This document shows, piece by piece, positions 38,256 to 50,890 of a stretch of 64,000 bases of DNA (position 1 is the first letter of the stretch; each line of letters opens with the position of its first letter). The stretch is from Petrolisthes cinctipes (Eukaryota; Arthropoda; Malacostraca; Decapoda; Porcellanidae). The notes below the pieces were generated by a model. The model was not told the DNA's origin. It ran no database searches and saw nothing but the letters and a program-made list of their open reading frames with translations. The position numbers and the translations under genes were made by a program. The stretch lies in the NCBI GenBank assembly GCA_033782935.1, contig JAWQEG010000520.1:43501-107500 (forward strand), given 5' to 3'.

Positions 38256-38284
<29 letters not shown>
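38256..38284. repeat. (CT)n microsatellite
   Basis: A CT dinucleotide run of about 29 bases in a pyrimidine-rich area. Confidence 0.98.
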
Positions 38285-38287
<3 letters not shown>

Positions 38288-40143
38288 CTGTTATATAGCA
38301 AATGTCATCTCAATCTTTGTCCTCGCTACCAGATTGCAACACACCGGTACCATCTTATTATTGGGTAAGGTATATATTGTGTTTTATTCTGTCTGAGTTC
38401 ATCTGTCAGTCAATGCCATTCAGACAATGACAATCCTTACCAGCAACGATTAAACAAATATTTATCTTGAAAGTGGTCAAACACATACATTTTTTCTCAT
38501 CTACACAACCAAGGACTCAATAAACTAAAAACTGCTGCTAGGAGTGATACGAAACTTATTGGATGCTGGTATTTCCTTTAGATGTTTTCAATACTTATGT
38601 CTGGTCCTAGTTCATTCCCTCCTTTTTTTCAGGTTTTTGCTTTGATCACTGTACAGATTTCTCTTTTGCTGACCAGTCAATGAGAAATAGGACTCGCTAA
38701 TATTAACGCCATATTATCTCTGAAGTCATCATTCTTACAAGTCACACAAACACACATTCCATTTATCAGTGCTGTCTTCCCATAATGATAGGTAAACAGT
38801 CACTCGAGATCCTCAAGAAGCTTAACCAAGTAATTACCTCTGCTCCTCCCTCCCCTTCCCTATCAAAATAAACCCCTCCACACTATACCCCTCCCCCCTC
38901 CATCCTCATTCCACCTCTTGTTTACCCACTTCAATGTTTGGATTCTCTCCCACTCCTCTTCATCTTCTCCCTCCTTAACTCATACCGCGAGGCCTTTTCT
39001 CTCTCTAACGAGACATGGTTTAAGGAAGAATCCACACGCACTCAAACACACATTCATATATTCACACACACATACTACTTTCAGAAGAATTAACACACAT
39101 TCATACTTTAGGAAGAATTCACATGCACTCAAACACACATTTATACATTCGCACACACGTATACAAGCAAGATTTCATGCACACACATAAACTCGTGATG
39201 CACAGATGCTTTCTATCTTTCTCTTTTTGACTGACAGATGCTTCTCTTCTTCCTTCCCCTCCTCCCTCTCTTGCCTCAGTTAGTACGAGTATATACACAG
39301 TGTCTAAAGCGTGGAGACGGATGCCCTCCCATTAATCTACATACTTTAGATTTCAGCACACAGATCCTTCTCTATGTGATAAGCTACCATTTAATATTTT
39401 TTTCATATATTTTTACAAAAGACTAACATTCGCTTCTGCCTTAATTTCAAAGTATGCTACAAGTTCACTTCTTTTTTACTCTATTGATGTTGCTTTACAT
39501 TTGCTTCTCTGGTTATCCCTGCCCCCCTCTTCCTCTTCCTACTATCCCTCCCTTCCACATCACTTTTTCACTCCCACATCTTCAGCCATCCTCCCTTACT
39601 CCCTCTTCTCTCCCGTCTTTCCTTTCTCCCTTTTCATACAATTAATTGTCTCTCTCTTCTCCTCTCCTCCGTGCCCCCCTTCCCGTGCCTGCAGCTGCCA
39701 CGAGAAACCTCAAGTGGGAGAGAAATCCGGCCCCCTCCATCCACCCATCTGGTTCCCCCTCCCCTCCCCTCTTCCCACCCATGACAGTTTCACATCATGA
39801 TCACTGCCTGACAAAATTCAGTCACTCACCTCTACAATAAGGGTACCGTGACTTACCTTTCTCTAATCTAATTCTTTCAGCATTGGCTCAAGGTAACTGG
39901 TTAATGTACCGCACCAGAATGTTGTTCGTGTCTGTATATAGTAACAGAATTAAGGTTATAATTTAATCTCGAGATCCTGATGAATAATTATGACGTCGGT
40001 GTGATTCTTCCCGAATGTGTCATAAAATAGCACCTATCCTGAGGAAGTCTGTTGACATAGCTTGAAGGAATCAGTATCCTCCAATTTGCCATTAAAATCA
40101 CAGATTCTTAAATCACATATTGTGTCGAGTGATTATCTGTGGT

Positions 40144-40252
40144 GCAATGTGAGGGAAGCCACCATCCAGCCCACACCCAACCCAATAGTCTTCCTAACAA
40201 TGTGAGGGAAGCCACCATCCAGCCCACACCCAACCCAATGGTCTTCCTAACC
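40144..40252. repeat. 54-bp tandem duplication
   Basis: Two adjacent copies of a 54-bp unit (beginning CAATGTGAGGGAAGCCACC) differ at about one base. Confidence 0.93.
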
Positions 40253-40981
40253 TCAACTTTCCACCCGGCAGCAACAACTTCTCCAAACAACATATGTCTT
40301 CAACCACAAACCTGTAACACATACACTATTCAGAAAGATTGCATAAATCAACTCGAATTTCCGAAGGAATTATACACTGAAAAAGCTTCGCTACTACTGG
40401 TTCTTCAAGTCAAAGGTCAGAGAAAAGTCAGGTCAAAATCACTTGCGAAATGTTGTTCACTAACTGCTATTTACATGATATTTGTTATTATACAATCTGA
40501 ATCTATATTCAGTTCTCCAACCATAAACCAACCCACACCATAACTGTACTTCACAATCTCGGGGTCAGTGTGCAAAACTGTACTAACGAGGTTAAAATCT
40601 CCAACGACAGTAAACTACAAGATCGCATATTGTCACACTCAACAAAAACGATTAAGGAAGCACCTAACATTCTGTTTTTTCAGGCTCCTCACTCATGAGT
40701 TGGATATCTAAACAGCTTTGAGAAACTGAGACGAGCGAAAGTAATACATTCTGTTTAAGTAAACACACAGCACCACGGAGCTAAATACAATATGATAAAC
40801 GTCAAGTAAATAATGTATCAACCAAGTCTGTGTAACTGAGAAGCCTATCCGAGACCAACATAATAATTTCAACCAGATGTTATATAAAATTGTCAATCGT
40901 GTCACCATATTGTAAACACAGCAGAATAAACTCTGTGTATACACCTCCAATGACCCTTTCAGTGGTATGGCTTAGACTTCA

Positions 40982-41070
40982 TGGTGTTGACGATGGCATG
41001 GTACCCGTACGATGACTCCATAGACACAGTCCATAATAATTGTACCGGTACCATGCCATCGTCAACACCA
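40982..41070. repeat. Perfect 24-bp inverted repeat (hairpin, 41-base loop)
   Basis: The arm 40982-41005 (TGGTGTTGACGATGGCATGG and four more bases) is an exact reverse complement of 41047-41070. The loop of 41 bases is not repetitive. It could be a small fold-back element or a hairpin RNA source; see findings. Confidence 0.93.
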
Positions 41071-41893
41071 CAGATATTCTTGCATACGGCCCATAGTGTC
41101 ATCAATCAATCTAGCATCAATGTATATAAAAGTTTGTGGACTATAGATATTTGATGTGAAAACCAGGTGCAACTTGTTAGCGGTTTCTACAGTTACCGAG
41201 ACCATCAATAGAGAAAGCTTTCATGAAGAATTATAATTGGAGCACTTAAGAGCAGTTTCTTGAACACAGGAGATGGAGAGTTTGTGTGATTGGCTCACAG
41301 CAGGCAGGTTGCTTACTTTCATGTCCATCACGTCTGCCTCGCACACATTCTCTTAATAACTTTGGAAGGATGAGGGCATTTTTCAGAACACAGTGCTAAA
41401 TCCAACTGCTCATAGGTACCTAAACTCTTGATTACCTTCTCGCTGAGAAAGTGGAAAGTTTAGTTTATCTCTTCCAGTACAGTGACCCCCTAAAAAAAAA
41501 AAAAAAAAATGTCTTGACACTTTTAACATAAAAAAAAACTTTTGAAAATATCATCCATTAACGTTCTGATGATTTATAAAAGCAAGAAAATAGTCTTTCA
41601 TAAAATCCAATCAAAATGTTATCAAACTGAGAGTTAGCTTAACTATCAATTTACAATGTAAATTCACATATAAATTTCAGACACGATTCTTCTCAATAAT
41701 CCAGTTAATACCAATAGCTTATATATATTTACAGTTGTTTTATTATCATCTAACCAACTAACTACACACGGCCTATAAGAGCTTTACTGTAGATATGTCG
41801 CTGTCTACTTTCTTAGTATAAATTCATTTATATTCTCGATCTCTGCGAGTATCGTTCATTTGACCAGGAGTAGGCTTGTGTTTGCACGTTTGC

Positions 41894-41900
<7 letters not shown>

Positions 41901-41951
<51 letters not shown>
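41901..41951. repeat. (TG)n microsatellite
   Basis: A TG run of about 51 bases. Confidence 0.99.
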
Positions 41952-41954
<3 letters not shown>

Positions 41955-42886
41955 GCTCATTTAGGATTGTGGCATGGGCTGAAACAGTTTGTACCTTATT
42001 TGTAAAAGAAATAACTAGAGTTTATCACATTCTCCATCCACCCTCACTCACATTCAGACCCCCTTACAGAGACGGGAATGAGGGGGGGGGGGATCTTTCA
42101 CCCTATCACCTGAATGTTTTTATACAGCAGAGAAAACTGCGAGAGGCGATGTGGCAGATGGTGAAAAAATAAGGTCTAGTTCGACTTTCCTTTTCTTTGT
42201 GCTTAATTTTCTTCCTGACACGATATATAAATGAAGTCTTCAATTCTCCCCGGTTCATAAAATTCCACCAGTCACGTCGCATAATCAAGGCTGCCTGGTG
42301 TGGTCGTACAGACGCCTCCAAAATTTGTGATCGCTGTCACCAGAGGCTAGAGACAGTGATGAAGCTTCTTTCAGTTTTCTCTACACACTTACAAGACTTT
42401 GGTGCATAAACCCGTATCAACCTACCAAGACAGCAATGTTTGGCTGGTAATGAAAAGTTAACGAATACTCCACCATAAACCAAAAGATTACTGTGACCTC
42501 TGACGGCGGCAAACGAAACTTTTAAAGGCAAGTAAGTATCTCTATTGCCTACAAAAGTTTGGTTCATCTTCCCCATCCACGCAGCCCCTACCTAAACCCC
42601 GGCTCATTCATACATATACTGTGTAAGGCTCACGTTGGGAAGAGTGAGTGAATGAATGAAGTTCTGGTGCCAGGCAACGATGGCCATGTGGTACTGATTA
42701 CACTGTGAACAAATCAAACAGATGATATATGGAGGAATTGCTTGGTAAACAAACAAGAATATTTATGAGAGACTGTGCTTTATTCTTTATACGTCCTTTT
42801 AACACACTCATGTGGCTCTTGTTAAATTACGTAAGGAAATGTTTATACTTGGAATCCATCAAGGGGAAAAACTAGTGACTGTAAAT

Positions 42887-43060
42887 TGGAGGACTACTGA
42901 TTCCTCCAAAGTATGTCACGAAACAGATCCCCTAATAGTACCGTTGGGGTGATGGGTGAATTAGAGGGCTGCAGGTTCCTCCAAACTATGCCAGGAAACA
43001 GACCACTTCAGTATACGAATGGGGGATCTGTTTTCTAGCATTGTACAGGGGCTTCGTAGA
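42887..43060. repeat. Diverged dispersed repeat, two units
   Basis: Two related units at about 42887 and 42963 share a TTCCTCCAAA-TATG-CA-GAAACAGA core; the second continues with a GGGGGATCTGTTTT-type segment and a GTAGACT end. Similar units occur near 58995 and 59750-60000. Confidence 0.6.
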
Positions 43061-45419
43061 CTCCAAGAAACGACCCCCGTTAATCAGTGACAGCGGAGAG
43101 GGGCCACAAGATTAATAGTCAAAGTTCATCCCTTCCCTCCTCCTCCTCTCTGCTCATCCCGACTAAACAAGACTCTTACCATTGGGAAAGTTGAGTGTGT
43201 GTCTGTCTGTCTGTCCATCCTCCCTCTGTGTGTCTGTCTGTCTGTCCATCCTCCCTCCTCATCCATCAACCCTCAGGGATATTCATGCTAACTAACTCCT
43301 CCAATGTCTGGTTTTCCTTGACTTATTTTTAGTGCCACCAACACTTCAGCTTTCTCCTTAACCATCTATCCTTGTCAATTCTCTCTAGCTGTTGATATTT
43401 AGCTCTTTGGCAACAATAGACATGGTAAGAGTGTGCATGGTATGAGGTAATGCAAGAGGTAAAGTGATCATTTTTCTATCTAACCTTGAAGAGTCTGATT
43501 CTTTCCTTAACTCTCTCACAGAAAGGTTAATAATCTAGTAAAATGGCAAAGAATTTCTCCTGCTAATACTTAAGTGAAATTAAAAAGTGAGGCAGCAAAA
43601 CCGAAATATAAAATATATCTTTGTAATATAAAATGGAAGAAAGAGACACTCAAATTTAAGAGAACTGAAATATATGAACTATAACAAAATAATACACCAA
43701 GAATACCGAGCGATTACAGGAAAATATTGTATAAAGTGTGATGCAACCTCCAAAGATACAAAAGTGCAAGAATTGTGACCTGAGGGTATTAATATGATTA
43801 TTATTATTGCTGTGGCCGCAACAGGTCTGATACACACCCCCCATTCCAGTTTGACGACAACAACAACAACAACAACTGAAGAGGCCACCCATCACCACAA
43901 ATACCACTCCACCTCCTTTTATAATTAGGTTCAGAATATATAAACTAATAAACAACTGCAAAATCAATCTTTTCTATCGTCTTGTGCTCCATCATAAAAA
44001 AAAAAATTCCTTCATGACCAGATTAAACATGAAAGTGAACTAGTAAAGAACTCAACCTAGAATCAGTGATGAGAGAATAATCTGGCAATGTGCAACCTCC
44101 ATCACGTCCCCATAACCTTAATCCTTTTACCATACATCCATACCCGGGTGAAAGAGGAATGATGTAGCGTGACGGTTGTAGCGTGACGGTACAGACAAAC
44201 AAACAACTCAACCAAAACATCATAACTCCATTTTTTTCTCTCAGACATATTTTTCTCTCGTCTTACTTCAAACATGACTGCCCATCTTCACATCAATCTA
44301 CTGTTCAAGGCTTAACTAAAAAATACTATGTTAGCTCCAACCGGAACATGAGTTTACCTTAAGTGTTGTTTGTTAAGATTTCCCTCTTCGTTTTCCCACA
44401 TCTATTACACCAAAGACATCCAGCACCGACTCGCTCCATAAGCTGTGCTCCCACTTACTCACCCTCCCCGAATCACTCTGCCAGCCTTCACACCTCCCAT
44501 CTACCCCTTACCACCTCTACCTACTGTACAGTCTCCCTCCAATAAGTAACAGCACTCCTACAGTATTTCCTGTTTTCACTTAGAAAGTAAACTGAGTGTG
44601 AGAATTTCCTGTCACGGCCGCTACCCCAGCCTACCACGAGCAAAAACAATATAGCAGTGAGATAGTGACCACGTACACACATCCACGTTTACGCTCGCTC
44701 CTCCACTACTGCTATTCTTTCCTTTCCCTTCGCACCCACTCCACCAAAACACACTTTTTTTTTTAGGAATTAAATTTCAGCTCTTAATCAAAACAAAAAA
44801 GGAGATACAAAATTTTCCTCACAGGACTTAATCTACTGTCCATTGCTACTGAGAATGCTTCCCATTTATTCGATACATTTTTTTAGCCCTCTTTAACAAA
44901 AAGGATTTATAACATGGAACTACTCTGAGCATAATCTTTTAAATACACTAGAACAGAATTAACTATAGTACAGTATGAAATATTGGATTACACTCTGAGA
45001 CTAATTCAAATCACCTGGACCAAAGCCAGAACGATTACATTTTATTTAAGGTCTTTATAAAAGTGGCAATAATCCAAAATAAACTATCAATTCAAAAAAT
45101 TTATCCATATATTATCAAATAATAATCTTACCTCCCTCCCAAATCCCTGATCCTGTATACAGAGTTAGTGCTATAAACACCAGTACACGTGGACGGAAAT
45201 CCACGTTGTTTTCACTGGGTCACAACGTTCCCTTCCAGTTAATGTGATAGAGCTGTACAAGGCTTTTAACAGTTATATATATACTCTTCTGGAGATCATA
45301 AAAATGGCAACAACGTCCTACACCCAAACCCAAACCCAAACCCACACCACGCCCTTTAATAACACTTCCTATCCACAGCCTTCAGAACTCAATGCAGACA
45401 GTGGATGAAGCACACGGTG

Positions 45420-45720
45420 GAGTTGGTATAAGGCAAGGGATGAGGTAAGTATAGAGCAAGGGATGATATAAGTATAGGGCAAGGGATGATATAAGTATAG
45501 GGCAAGGTATGAGGTAAGTATAGAGCAAGGGATGATATAAGTATAGGGCAAGGTATGAGGTAAGTATAAGGTAGGGAATGAGGCAAGGTGTTGGTAAGGT
45601 GGTAGCTGGGATGCAGAAACTGAAGAAGTATTTTGAGTAGATAATTAATATAAGGCAGGGGATGAGGTAAGTATAAGGCAGGGGATGAGGTAAGTATAAG
45701 GCAAGGAATGTAAGTGTTGT
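45420..45720. repeat. 23-bp minisatellite
   Basis: About eight degenerate copies of a 23-bp unit (GTATAGGGCAAGGGATGATA plus three bases) run to about 45590; further copies lie at 45650-45712 after an unrelated spacer. The minus-strand frames (repeated IIPCP/LALYLYHPL peptides) are products of the repeat, not genes. Confidence 0.92.
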
Positions 45721-45929
45721 CTGGTGAGGGGGCTGGGACGCAGGTATACTGATGATGATGATGCAGGTGTAACGTTCACGCTTATTTTCCCCGGTGATAA
45801 TCCACTTTGCCGCCACTACCACCGTCACCCCGACACACACTACCAATGCTACATCACCACCATTACTTACCAATAGCCACATTAGACAACCTGGACGCCT
45901 CTGACTCCTCCAGTTTAATTACAAGCAAA

Positions 45930-45936
<7 letters not shown>

Positions 45937-45962
<26 letters not shown>
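45937..45962. repeat. Poly-T tract
   Basis: A run of about 26 T. On the minus strand it is a poly-A, but no retroposon body was recognised upstream of it. Confidence 0.97.
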
Positions 45963-45965
<3 letters not shown>

Positions 45966-47833
45966 CTGACGGTATCCGACAGCTTAATTAATATGAGCCA
46001 CAACACATTATCATATAAATCGATATTATTACAGGGTTCACACGAGTTTCTTTGTGACTCATCAATATTCATGAAGCATTTTGTACGTGGTAATTCAAGA
46101 CATGGACCGCAGCCAAGTCCAGCAACTGAAGATTTTATAATTTTTATATTCAAACACTGACACGTGGATATTAACCCCTCTTTTTACTTTTTCATACACT
46201 TACCCTCACTATTCAATCTCCATATTAACTCCTTCATGGCATCTCCTCACTCCTCGTATAGGTTTATATTACCTTGCCATTTTTACTCACTCCTATCCAA
46301 ATATTCGCCTGCCTCTCTACTCCTCCTCCCCTACTCTCATCTCACCACATCTTTGTCTTATACACTCACATCTCTATATCTCTTTCAATTCCATCATCAC
46401 CTTAAACACTTTTTTCATTTATACAGTCTTGGTCAATAATATTCCTCCACATTGGGGTGACTCGTGTACAAGTTTTATAGTTTCCCTCTGTTTGTTACCT
46501 GGGAAACTTTCCAATAAAATAGATTGAGCAGTATCTTCTAATTTACTTCATTCAGATACTCACTATTCAAAACAATAACATCATATGAGAACGTGAAAAC
46601 ATTCGACAGCACTTTGTTTGAGTTATCCATATATGAATGATCATTATTGACTACGACTGTACATCCCTTTTTCTCTTGTCTCTCCCAACACCTCCTCCCC
46701 CAAGAAAATCCCAATCTCTCGTGTCTCACCACCACCTACTCCTCCTTCGCTTCCACTCCCTCCAAATCACCACTACTCCATCACTCGGCTGCCTCCCTCC
46801 TCCCTCACACAGCCATATATTTCCCATCGCTCTAATTCGCAACAGGATCCGGCACGGTTGGTGGTTTTCACTAACCCAGTCCCACGTCACACTATCACCA
46901 GTCACCCATCTCAAACACTCACTTATTCACTACTAGTCTACTACCAGTCACTCACTTGTCTTTCTCTCGCTCATCCAATCCCACGTCACACTACCTCCCA
47001 CCAGCTACCCATCTGAAAAACCCATTCACTCACTACCACCAATCAAGTGTCGCTGTCTCTCATTCACTCAATCTCACATCACAATACCACCAGTTACCAA
47101 TCTCTCACAATCATTCACTAACACCACCAGTCAGTTACACACCTCTCGTTCTCACCCGATCTGTCAAACTACCCTTAATTACCCATCTCTTTTCTCTCTC
47201 TCACTCTCTTAAACTCTGATAACGTACAGTACCGAGACTATAAGTCATTCAGGCTCTTGATAAGCCCAATGTCCCACTACCATTCATTCAATCACTACCC
47301 CTTCCCATCACACAGCCTAAACAGAGAGTAAGGTCCCCATTTCTCACCAACTCATTTATTCACTTAGCTCTCTCGTGTCTCCCCACCGTCAATTACTATC
47401 AGTTCGTCCTCCGAGACTATCTCATTTCCCTTTACGACGGCCAGTTATGCCTAAAGATAAATAAAATCTTGACCAAAAAATACAAAGTTTGATACAGGTT
47501 TTATTATAGGAAAATATTGTATCTGATATGACAAAATCATTCACGATTTACAGTAAATAAATACCCAATCATCACCAATGTGAACTTCAAAGACCTCAGA
47601 CGTGGATGTGTACACTACATCAATTCAAAAACGAACATACTCACCATGCATACTTAAAAGTACACCACACACACACACGCACAAAAAGAGATATAATCGT
47701 ACACCGAAGCAAACAACTACAAACAGATACAGGTCCAGTAAACATTGCTTGTGTGAAGATGCAAGTGTGCAAATAATTATGATGCAAACACAGATTCAAC
47801 TTTCCACTGGAGTGACGGGAGCTCCACTATGAA

Positions 47834-47868
47834 TGTGTATGTGTGTGTGTGTGTGTATGTGTGTGTGT

Positions 47869-47954
<86 letters not shown>
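47834..47954. repeat. (TG)n microsatellite, about 120 bp
   Basis: A TG run with two TA interruptions near the left end and a pure run to the right. Confidence 0.99.
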
Positions 47955-47957
<3 letters not shown>

Positions 47958-48319
47958 AGTAGCGTGTCTCATACGGGTGGTAACAAATCCAGATGTAGAT
48001 AGAGGCCCACAATCACCCACTTTCATCTCTACTCGTGAGACAATCACTTCAAGTTTTAATCCCATATAACTGTTTAAGAGGATCCACCGCTCACACACTT
48101 AGAACTCGAACGGACACCATCGTGGAAGCACCAGTGAAATTTTTCAGTTGTGAACCTACATAGAGCAAGGCTTGTTTACGTTCCTACACGGAATGGTTGA
48201 AACTAAGTCACTCTATTCCCAACGATAAATAATACACTCGAGAATAGACCAGAGCGAACTATTATCAAGTATACTACTTAACAAGGGCCTTGCCAAAACC
48301 ACAGGACACCGTTACCCGG

Positions 48320-48343
48320 CACACACACACACACACACACACA
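48320..48343. repeat. (CA)n microsatellite
   Basis: A CA run of about 24 bases. Confidence 0.98.
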
Positions 48344-49129
48344 AAGGCTCCAAGTGATAAAGTATGAAGTAGGGGCACATGGCGTGTATATAAAGTGTAC
48401 TTGCTGCAGTTTTCACTTCATGTTTTCTATATACAAAGTGTCTAGTAATAAACTGGGGTGACAGTGCACTTCCTTCCCGACCATCCCTCATAATAATGTC
48501 ACAACACAACGATACTTTTCACACTGCATGTATCTATGGCATTAATAATTTTATGATATAGTTTCTTCCTGCCACGGTATATAATTTCTGTAACATAAAC
48601 TTTCCATCAAAAACTTATTGTTATGATTAAATACGTGCAACCTCACCACCCCACCATGCAGATGCTAAAGAAAAGCAAATGTGCATTATAACTTTCACCA
48701 GACTTCATCATGTGCATTAACTTGGTACATATAATTATACACATTCAGTCCATTCTACTTTCAAATTGACACCTTTTTTCGATCACAATTTAGATTTTCG
48801 TGCGAAAGTATAAATAAGGTCATTCTGTAAATCGAAACATTTGCAGAGAAATCATAGCTGACGAGGATTTTGCAAGTCACATGATATTGAAATCATATAC
48901 GATCAACTGCATTAGTCAAATCACCCGAACTCTCGAGCAATATTTTATTTGCATGGAAGACCAGTTAAATATTGGCAACCCTCTGTTCACCCTGATATTG
49001 TGCAGTGTAAGCCCAAAGCCATTCTATACCTTGTACCAATTCTCATCCTCTATCCACCTCCTCCTTTTTGCACCCTCCACTCTTCGTATTTCTCCTATCC
49101 TTCCTTTTCCTTGATCCTCCTCATATCTT

Positions 49130-49480
49130 TCCTCTTCTTTCACCCTACTCGTATCTTTCTTATTCCTTGACCCTCCTCATATAGTTCCACTTCTTTCACC
49201 CTCCTCATCCTTCCTCCTCTTCTTTCACCTTCCTCATCCCTCCTCCTCTTCTTCCCCCCTCCTCATCCTTCCTCCTCTTCTTTCACCTTCCCCATCCCTC
49301 CTCTTCTTCCACCCTCCTCATCCTTCCTCCTCTTCTTTCACCTTCCTCATCCCACCTCTTCTTTCACCTTCCTCATCCCTCTTCTTCTTCCACTCTCCTC
49401 ATCCTTCCTCCTCTTCTTCCACCCTCCTCATCCCTCCTCTTCTTCCACCCTCCTCATCCTTCCTCCTCTTCTTGCACCTA
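49130..49480. repeat. Degenerate CT-rich tandem repeat
   Basis: Variants of CCTCCTCATCCTTCCTCCTC and TCTTTCACCTTCCTCATCCC recur many times in a pure pyrimidine-biased stretch. The unit length is irregular. Confidence 0.9.
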
Positions 49481-49637
49481 CCATGTGTTTGAGCCTCACA
49501 CACGCCACTTCTCCCTCCTACAGCTTTAATCTTCTTCATAAAATTTCACTTAAAAGCCATTCATTATTGTCTCGCTTGGTCCACTCTGTTCATTACGGCT
49601 ATTTGAAGTGACATATGTTACTACTGAACCCCTTTGA

Positions 49638-49639
<2 letters not shown>

Positions 49640-49713
<74 letters not shown>
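49640..49713. repeat. (CA)n microsatellite
   Basis: A CA run of about 74 bases. Confidence 0.99.
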
Positions 49714-49715
<2 letters not shown>

Positions 49716-50862
49716 TGAGGTACGATTTCCAACAGTTATATATAGTATCTAACTAAGAGAATTTCCTCCTAACCTATATTTCCCAATAAGTTGCTCTTCC
49801 TACATCAGACTTTCCTTTCCAAATCTCTTTTCTCCCTAACCTATAAATGTGCAGTATATCTTTATATTATTACATAGAGTCCCCTAACTCCTCTACATGT
49901 GACAATCTCAGTGGTGATCGATATTAAATGTATACAGTAACATAGAACAATTTCGGTGAGAACTTTGGCCAACTCCAAACTAAATACTGCTAACGTGTAT
50001 TGTACATTTATTCAAAGGGCGATTTCCAGATTAGCTTTAAAAATTCGTCTCAACATTAAAATACAGGGCTGTAAGAATATCAATAAAAATATACTCCTAC
50101 AACATCCCCTCCACCTTCCCCTGACCTTGATAGTCGTGGTGGTGGTGATGGCCCCTGAAGGCTTATATATACGTACACAGGTGGTGTTGGTAATGTAGTG
50201 GTGGTGTCAGGATGTGAGTAAGCAGGCTGACAATGTGGGTTACTTTCTTGGATGTGTGTGTGTGTGTGTAGCCTATGTGTTTGTGTGTATTTGTTACTTG
50301 TGTACATGCGTGTGCGCGCGTGTGTGTGTAATATTTCACATCTGTCGCCACTAGTCTCACTTTCCCCTCGCTCTTCCACACTCCAAGAACCATTTTTCCT
50401 CAACCTATAAACAATTAAATCGTGTGCCTGTGTGTGTGTGTACGTAAGTGTGTGCGTGTGTGTCTTCGTCCTGTACGGCACGTTATAGCTGGCTATCAAT
50501 CTATCGATATCTATCGTATATGCCTATATATATAGCGTCTATCATCCTTTGAGAATCTGATACACAACGCTGCTCGTTCAAACTGGCATAAACAATATTC
50601 AAGATGTAGCCTATGGAGTTGTTGTTTTTTTTTATCTCAGGTGATGGGAACTATATATATATATATAACACGAAACCAGAGTACCAAGTCTGAAAATATA
50701 ACCCACGTTCAGTATAGGCAAGTATACAATGGGACAAGACCTACCCTACCCTGTACCAAAAAGATAAGAGTGAAGTGGACAATGTAGCTTACAACACATG
50801 AAGTGGGTCACGAGTCACGACCTGGATCTTTGATGACCAGTGTTCGCCCAATCCTCCCCCAT

Positions 50863-50890
50863 ACTCACCTGAAACAAAAACAAACACAAA
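50863..50890 (-). promoter_or_regulatory. Candidate recursive splice site (3' and 5' splice sites abutting)
   Basis: On the minus strand a U-rich tract (GTTTGTTTTTGTTTC) is followed by AG and then immediately GTGAGT, with the junction between 50869 and 50868. A strong acceptor fused to a strong donor with no exon between is the form of ratchet sites in long introns. It may be chance; no intron is proven here. Confidence 0.3.

Larger units (their letters stand above)
36301..40981. other. Non-coding, upstream of locus 2
   Basis: C/T-rich on the plus strand with scattered simple repeats such as (ACCGAC)n near 36620. No exon was supported on either strand. Confidence 0.6.

Noticed and set aside
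45318..45350. Three CCCAAA units resembling telomere repeat
   Set aside because: The arthropod telomere repeat is TTAGG/CCTAA; three CCCAAA units are only a short simple repeat.
45863..46153. Minus-strand frame with poly-Lys run
   Set aside because: The lysines come from the poly-T tract; no splice or homology support.
47833..48098. Open frames of poly-Cys/Val and poly-His/Thr at the TG/CA microsatellites
   Set aside because: Dinucleotide repeats keep frames open automatically; the same applies at 29.4, 49.6, 57.5 and 60.4 kb.
50626..50650. Plus-strand T-tract plus CAG|GTGATG resembling a second recursive splice site
   Set aside because: GTGATG is a weak donor and no plus-strand gene is known here.
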